From positions 1 through 9,639 of the forward strand of contig CANPVI010000044.1 in NCBI GenBank assembly GCA_947581665.1: 9,639 bases of DNA, given 5' to 3'. The translations under genes were made by a program, and so were the position numbers. The notes beneath the pieces were generated by a model that was given only the letters and a program-made list of their open reading frames with translations, was not told the DNA's origin and did not search any database. The stretch comes from an uncultured Atopobiaceae bacterium. Its GTDB lineage: Bacteria > Actinomycetota > Coriobacteriia > Coriobacteriales > Atopobiaceae. Position 1 is the stretch's first letter. Each line of letters opens with the position of its first letter. Positions 5,746-9,639 of this stretch are shown here, one piece after another.

Positions 5746-7518
5746 TCACGCGCCCCTCGCCTCCTCGAGCGCCCCTACCAGCGCTTCGAAGGTGAGTGGC
5801 CGCCCCACGCAGACGCCGAGCTCGCCGAGGGCGTGGGCGAAGCCGAGCGCCTTCGGGAGGCCGAGCCCCATGGCCTCGAGCTCGCCTGCGTGCGCGAAGA
5901 CCTCGGCGGGGGCGCCCTCGAGCACCACGCAGCCATCCTCGAGCGCGATGACGCGATCGGCGAGCGCCGCCTGGCCCATGTCGTGGGTGACGACCACGAC
6001 GGCGCACCCGCGATCGAGCTGCTCGTCGATGAGCGCGCGCACCGCGTCGCGCGCCTTTGCGTCGAGGCCCGCGAGTGGCTCGTCGAGGATCCACGCCTCG
6101 GGCTCGAGGGCCGCCACGCCCGCAAGGGCCACGAGGCGCCGCTGGCCGCCCGAGAGCTCGAAGGGAGAGCGTTCCGCGAGCTCGGAGATGCCGAGGCGCC
6201 GCAGGGCTCCCTCCACGCGGCGCACCACCTCATCCTCCGGAAGGCCGAGGTTCGTCGGCCCGAAGGCCACGTCCTCGGCCACGGTGGTGGCGAAGAGTTG
6301 GCGCTCGGGTTGCTGCATGACGAAGCCGATGCGCCCGCTCGAGGCGCGCCTTCCCCTCGCAGTCGAAAGATCGATGTCCTTGAATGCGAGCGAGCCCGCG
6401 CCCGGCGCCACGAGCCCGGCGAGGAGGCGCATGAGCGTCGTCTTGCCCGAGCCCGTCGCCCCCACGACGCACACGAGCTCACCCTCGCCGACCCGTACGC
6501 GCACGTCGTGGAGCGCCTCGCCCGTTGCATAGGAAAACCCGAGGCCAGAGGCTTCAAATACGCTCCGCCTCGCCGAGGGTGCGCACGCGGTTCCCGCGCT
6601 TTGCGGCACCTTCGCGCAAAGGGGCGAAAGGCGCGCGGCGAGGGCCCGGACGAGGTCGGCCTCGCTCGCCGTGGAGGGGAGCGGCCAGCCTGCCTCGCGC
6701 AGCGCGCGATCGAGCCGAAGCCAAAACGGCGGCTCGAGCCCCAAGCTCGAAAGCCGAGCCGCATCCGAGAGGAGCCCGCCCGGTGCGCCGTCGAAGGCCA
6801 CTCGCCCGTCCTCGAGGACGATCAGGCGATCCGCGCTCACTGCGTCCTCGACGTCGTGGCTCACCCACACCTGCGCGCACACGCCCTGGAGCCGTCCCGC
6901 GAGGCGGCGCAGCGCCTCGCGTGCGCGCACGTCCAAGAAGGCCGATGCCTCGTCGAAGACCATGAGCGCGGGTTCCATCGCCATCGCGCTCGCGATCGCC
7001 ACGCGCTGGGTTTGGCCGCCGGAGAGCTCGGTCGTGCCCTTCCACGCGAGGGGGATCGCCCCCACGCGGTCGAGCTCGCGCGCCACGCGAAGGCGGATCT
7101 CCCGCGCCGGAAGTGCGAGGTTCTCGGGGCCGAACGCCACATCGTCGGCCACCACGCCGGCGACGATCTGGTCTCCCGGATCCTGGAAGACGAGCCCGGT
7201 GTTTCGCCTTGCCTCGGCATAGGCCGCACCCTCGGGCGCGCCATCGACGAAGCAGGCGCGCCCCATGAGCCGCACGTCGCCCACATCCGGTGCGCGCAGG
7301 CCCGAGAGCACGAGCGCGAGGGTGGACTTGCCCGAGCCGTTCGCGCCCATCACGCACACGCGCTCCCTGCCCGAAAGCGAGAGCGTCACGTCCGAAAGCG
7401 ACCAGCTCACCGCGCCGTCGAAGCTATAGCCCACGCCTTCGAGCCGCGCGATCTCGTCGCCCTCGAAGTGCGGAGCGGCGAGGCGGCCGAGCGGGACGCG
7501 CCCTCCTCGCTGCACCAT
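5746..7518 (-). CDS. ecfA: Fused EcfA1-EcfA2 ATPase of an ECF transporter
   Basis: The 590-aa protein holds two complete ABC nucleotide-binding domains that power vitamin uptake on the cytoplasmic side. Domain 1 has Walker A GANGSGKST (58-66), Q-loop Q112, LSGGQ (165-169), Walker B D189-E190 and H-loop H221. Domain 2 has GATGSGKTT (352-360), Q-loop Q401 or Q402, LSGGQ (454-458), D478-E479-P480 and H511. Domain 1 reads DEASAFLD, like EcfA1 (DEATSMLD), and domain 2 reads DEPLAGLD, like EcfA2, so the fused order mirrors the usual separate genes. Both sites appear intact. The linker from about 255 to 318 contains no recognisable domain. The start is 6 nt after the stop of the S-component gene, its ribosome binding site is weak, and coupling is likely. 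The end overlaps the alternative GTG start of ecfT. Confidence 0.95.
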   Translation of the reverse strand: MVQRGGRVPLGRLAAPHFEGDEIARLEGVGYSFDGAVSWSLSDVTLSLSGRERVCVMGANGSGKSTLALVLSGLRAPDVGDVRLMGRACFVDGAPEGAAYAEARRNTGLVFQDPGDQIVAGVVADDVAFGPENLALPAREIRLRVARELDRVGAIPLAWKGTTELSGGQTQRVAIASAMAMEPALMVFDEASAFLDVRAREALRRLAGRLQGVCAQVWVSHDVEDAVSADRLIVLEDGRVAFDGAPGGLLSDAARLSSLGLEPPFWLRLDRALREAGWPLPSTASEADLVRALAARLSPLCAKVPQSAGTACAPSARRSVFEASGLGFSYATGEALHDVRVRVGEGELVCVVGATGSGKTTLMRLLAGLVAPGAGSLAFKDIDLSTARGRRASSGRIGFVMQQPERQLFATTVAEDVAFGPTNLGLPEDEVVRRVEGALRRLGISELAERSPFELSGGQRRLVALAGVAALEPEAWILDEPLAGLDAKARDAVRALIDEQLDRGCAVVVVTHDMGQAALADRVIALEDGCVVLEGAPAEVFAHAGELEAMGLGLPKALGFAHALGELGVCVGRPLTFEALVGALEEARGA

Positions 7519-7524
7519 GGCGCG

Positions 7525-8109
7525 CTAGTCCCAGCGCTTCACGATGACGGAGACGGGCACGAGCGCGAGCGCCGCGAGCACGGCGTTGATGCAGATCTTC
7601 AGCAGGTTGAAGGGGATGAGGATGGGGATGATCAGCTCCACGACGCCCTCTATGGGCATGTGCGAGTAGAGCGGGGTGATCACGAGGTTGCCGAGGATGG
7701 CCGCGATGAGCGCGAGCACGCCGGAGACCACGAGCGCGATCGCGAGGCCCTTCCCGGTGGGCCGCGCGCGATAGATGAGGGCCGCGGGTACGACCGTCAC
7801 CACCGAGCAGAAGAGCGCCATGATCGCGCCGAAGGGTTCCACGAAGAGGTGCACGATCCAGGGAAGCACCGCCACCACGGCGCCGATCCCCGGGCCGAAG
7901 GCGAGGCCCGCGACGAGGCCGATGGCGCCCGAGGGATCGTACTTGAGCCAGGGCGCGATGGGGAAGATCGGGAGCTCCACGAAGGAAAGCACGAGCGCGA
8001 GCGCGGTGAAGAGCGCGCATACCGCCACGTTTCGCGGCGTCCAGCCGCCCGAGGTGGTTCCGGTGGCGTGGCTCCTTCGGGCAGTGGCGTGGGTTGGCGA
8101 CTGGGCCAT
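7525..8109 (-). CDS. ribU: Riboflavin ECF transporter substrate-binding (S) component, RibU type
   Basis: This 194-aa integral membrane protein should bind riboflavin and pass it through the EcfT/EcfA module. Residues 1-26 are polar. About six hydrophobic helices then run from residue 27 to about 190. Helix 1 contains A32-L-F-T-A36, the AxxxA pattern by which S components contact EcfT. The following ELPIFPIAPWLKYDPSGAIG stretch (45-64) and AGLAFGPGIGA resemble the RibU pattern of an acidic/proline loop, LK-D and a GP motif. Riboflavin specificity is mainly supported by the FMN riboswitch directly upstream. The ATG at 8109 has GGAG 7 nt upstream. A GTG at 8163 would start inside the riboswitch aptamer and is rejected. 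The next gene follows after 6 nt. Confidence 0.92.
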   Translation of the reverse strand: MAQSPTHATARRSHATGTTSGGWTPRNVAVCALFTALALVLSFVELPIFPIAPWLKYDPSGAIGLVAGLAFGPGIGAVVAVLPWIVHLFVEPFGAIMALFCSVVTVVPAALIYRARPTGKGLAIALVVSGVLALIAAILGNLVITPLYSHMPIEGVVELIIPILIPFNLLKICINAVLAALALVPVSVIVKRWD

Positions 8110-8118
8110 GGCGAAACT

Positions 8119-8231
8119 CCGTTTCTCCCCTCCGGACTTTGACCGTTGGCTCCGGAGTTCCACCGGATCAACCGCACGCGCGGCTCGCGGGCTCTACCGC
8201 CAGTAGGGAATTGCACCCGTCCCTGAAACAG
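8119..8231 (-). promoter_or_regulatory. FMN riboswitch (RFN element)
   Basis: The minus strand matches the conserved RFN core in order: GGGTGCAATTCCC, TGGCGGTAGAGCCCGCGAG, TTGATCCGGTGGAACTCCGG and AACGGTCAAAGTCCGGAGG followed by GGAGAAAC. P1 closes with CTGTTTC (8231-8225) paired to GAAACGG (8125-8119), 7 bp with one G-U. The aptamer senses FMN and normally reduces expression of riboflavin synthesis or uptake genes. No terminator lies between it and the ATG at 8109, and P1 shares two bases with the GGAG ribosome binding site, so control is probably at translation initiation. Confidence 0.97.
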
Positions 8232-8238
8232 CACTCGC

Positions 8239-8267
8239 ACTCTAGCACGCGGCACGCGTCCGGCGAA
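8239..8267 (-). promoter_or_regulatory. Predicted promoter of the riboswitch operon
   Basis: On the minus strand, TAGAGT (8244-8239) fits a -10 box. A weak -35, TTCGCC (8267-8262), lies 17 nt upstream. The expected start point, about 7 nt past the -10, falls at about 8232, right where the P1 stem of the riboswitch begins. That agreement is the main support. Confidence 0.55.
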
Positions 8268-8331
8268 GCGGCGCGCCCGTCTCGCTCACCGCGCGAGCCA
8301 CCCCATTTCTCCATGCGCTTCCTGTGCATTC

Positions 8332-8361
8332 TTTCCTCGCGCGCCCCCGAAGCGCTAGAAT
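8332..8361 (+). promoter_or_regulatory. Predicted promoter of the cell-wall hydrolase gene
   Basis: TAGAAT (8356-8361) matches five of six -10 positions. A weak -35, TTTCCT (8332-8337), is 18 nt upstream, or TTCCTC (8333-8338) at 17 nt. The start would fall near 8368, leaving a leader of about 50 nt before the ATG at 8418. No operator or riboswitch is recognised in the leader. Confidence 0.5.
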
Positions 8362-8417
8362 GCGGGCCTGCCGTTGCAGATGAGCTCGACATCAAACGAA
8401 GAACGAACGGAGCCCCC

Positions 8418-9632
8418 ATGTCGATGCCTTTGCCGAGCAAGGGCCGTGTGCCACACCGCGTGCCCTCCCGGCCCTCACGCAAGAACCGCCTCATCGCGCT
8501 CTTCCTCGCGCTCGTCGTGGGCGTGGGCGCCGTCGCCATGCCCGCGGGCTCCGCCCTCGCCGCAAGCGCGAGCAAGGAGACGCTCCAGAAGCTCTCCGAT
8601 GCCGAGGCGCAGCTCGACGCCGTGCAGAAGCAGCTCGACCAGATCTCGGCCGACTACCAGGCCCTCGCCAAGGAGCAAACCGAGACCCTCCAGGAGATCG
8701 AAGTCGTCCAGGCCAAGATCGCCGAGGTCGAGGCGCAGATCGAGAAGCGCCAAGAGGAGCTCCGCGAAAAGCAGGACGCCCTCGCCGAGCGCGTCGCGGC
8801 CACCTACAAAGCGGGCAACGACAACCTCCTCGCCCTCGTGCTCAGCTCGTCTTCCTTCGAGGAGCTCACCTCGAACATCTACTACGCGAACAAGGTCACC
8901 GAAAGCAACGTCGCCCTCATCGACGACGTGCGCGAAGTGAAGCGCGCCCTCGAGGAGGATCGCCTCGAACTCAAGAACCAAGAGGCCGAGCTCGAGGCCC
9001 TGAAGGAAGAGCAGCAGGCCCGCATGGACGAGATGCAGGCGAAGCAGGAAGAGGCCGAGGCCACCGTCAGCAACCTCTCGCAAGAGGTGCGCGACCTCAT
9101 GGACAAGCGAGACGCGGAGCTCGCCGCCTCCATCGCGGCCGAGGCCGCCCAGCGTCGCGCGCAGGAAGAGGCGGCCGCGGCGAACCCCGCGCCGAGCGGC
9201 GGTGGCGGCAGCAGCTCTGGGAGCTCTAGCTCACCCGACTACAACTACGGCGGCGGCACGAGCGACAACTACACGAGCAAGGGCTCGGCGATCGTGGCGG
9301 CCGCAAGCACCGTTCCCTCCCCCGGCTACGGCCTCTGCGCCATGTGGGTCTCGCAGGTCTACCAGGCCGCGCTCGGCTACTACCCGGGCGGCAACGCGAA
9401 CAACATGTACGCGCGCTGCACCACGTCAAACAAGGCGAACCTCGAGCCCGGCATGATCGTCGCCGTGTCCACCCACCCGCACTCCCAAGCCGGCTCCATC
9501 TACGGCCACGTGGGCATCTACGTCGGAAACGGCCTGGTGATGGACAACATCGGCTATATCCGCACGATCGGGCTCGACGACTGGATCAGCTACTACGACG
9601 ACACCGTGCCGGTGCGCTTCGGATGGCTCTAG
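8418..9632 (+). CDS. Secreted coiled-coil peptidoglycan hydrolase with C-terminal NlpC/P60-CHAP-type domain
   Basis: The 404-aa precursor starts with a basic region and a hydrophobic segment (about 24-41) ending in ALA, consistent with signal peptidase I cleavage near A48/A49. Residues from about 53 to 253 are a long, charged coiled coil. A Gly/Ser-rich linker (about 254-290) leads to a cysteine-peptidase domain (about 291-404). C307 in GYGLCAMWV is the likely nucleophile, H364 in YGHVGIYVGNG the general base, and D376/N377 candidates for the third residue. The architecture matches CwlO, RipA and PcsB, whose coiled coils are controlled by FtsEX and whose catalytic domain cuts peptidoglycan during growth or division. 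Whether the domain is NlpC/P60 (endopeptidase) or CHAP (amidase or endopeptidase) is not settled by eye. The ATG at 8418 has GGAG 5 nt upstream. The gene is divergent from the riboswitch operon, and only 7 nt remain after its stop. Confidence 0.9.
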   Translation: MSMPLPSKGRVPHRVPSRPSRKNRLIALFLALVVGVGAVAMPAGSALAASASKETLQKLSDAEAQLDAVQKQLDQISADYQALAKEQTETLQEIEVVQAKIAEVEAQIEKRQEELREKQDALAERVAATYKAGNDNLLALVLSSSSFEELTSNIYYANKVTESNVALIDDVREVKRALEEDRLELKNQEAELEALKEEQQARMDEMQAKQEEAEATVSNLSQEVRDLMDKRDAELAASIAAEAAQRRAQEEAAAANPAPSGGGGSSSGSSSSPDYNYGGGTSDNYTSKGSAIVAAASTVPSPGYGLCAMWVSQVYQAALGYYPGGNANNMYARCTTSNKANLEPGMIVAVSTHPHSQAGSIYGHVGIYVGNGLVMDNIGYIRTIGLDDWISYYDDTVPVRFGWL

Positions 9633-9639
9633 GCGCTCG

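Noticed and set aside
5737..8142. 801-codon plus-strand open frame antisense to the ECF genes
   Set aside because: The composition is highly skewed and has no motif, while the opposite strand has unmistakable Walker and LSGGQ motifs in operon order.
7525..8163. Longer S-component start at GTG 8163
   Set aside because: This start lies inside the FMN aptamer and the extra residues are translated riboswitch. ATG 8109 has its own ribosome binding site.

Overview
The window is GC-rich and densely coded, and reads like a chromosome segment of a high-GC actinomycete. The best guess is class Coriobacteriia (Olsenella/Atopobium/Collinsella relatives). This rests on the UPF0210 'PFL family' protein, the fused two-ATPase ECF transporter, the coiled-coil plus cysteine-peptidase wall hydrolase and the strong G/C third-position bias. 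It is inference, because no marker gene fixes the taxon. No phage, plasmid, IS transposase, tRNA or rRNA gene is visible.

Layout. (1) Positions 1-376 hold no gene but carry a compact repeat cluster: an imperfect 21-nt inverted repeat whose right arm is part of a duplicated 27-bp unit, followed by short tandem copies. (2) Positions 377-2761 (+) hold a UPF0210/PFL-family protein and, 12 nt later, a membrane-anchored serine hydrolase with the SxxK/SDN/KGG motifs of penicillin-binding proteins and beta-lactamases. (3) Positions 2762-2993 separate convergent genes and are rich in secondary structure. They include a long hairpin that folds best as minus-strand RNA, and a likely minus-strand intrinsic terminator. 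(4) Positions 8244-2994 (-) look like one transcription unit: promoter, FMN riboswitch, RibU-type S component, fused EcfA1-EcfA2 ATPase, EcfT, and then a single 632-codon reading frame joining a Gfo/Idh/MocA oxidoreductase to a complete MurB. (5) Positions 8418-9632 (+), divergent from the riboswitch operon, hold a secreted CwlO/PcsB-like peptidoglycan hydrolase.

How the genes fit together. The riboswitch senses FMN and should control a riboflavin importer that has its own ATPases and T subunit rather than relying on a shared ECF module. The last gene of the same unit contains MurB, an FAD-dependent enzyme of peptidoglycan precursor synthesis. Vitamin B2 uptake and a flavin-dependent cell-wall step may therefore share one flavin-sensing leader. 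The flanking serine hydrolase and secreted hydrolase also act on, or resemble enzymes of, the cell wall.

The most unusual item is the in-frame MocA-MurB fusion. The second is the FMN-riboswitch operon that contains it. I could not search databases, so the novelty of both is unverified.
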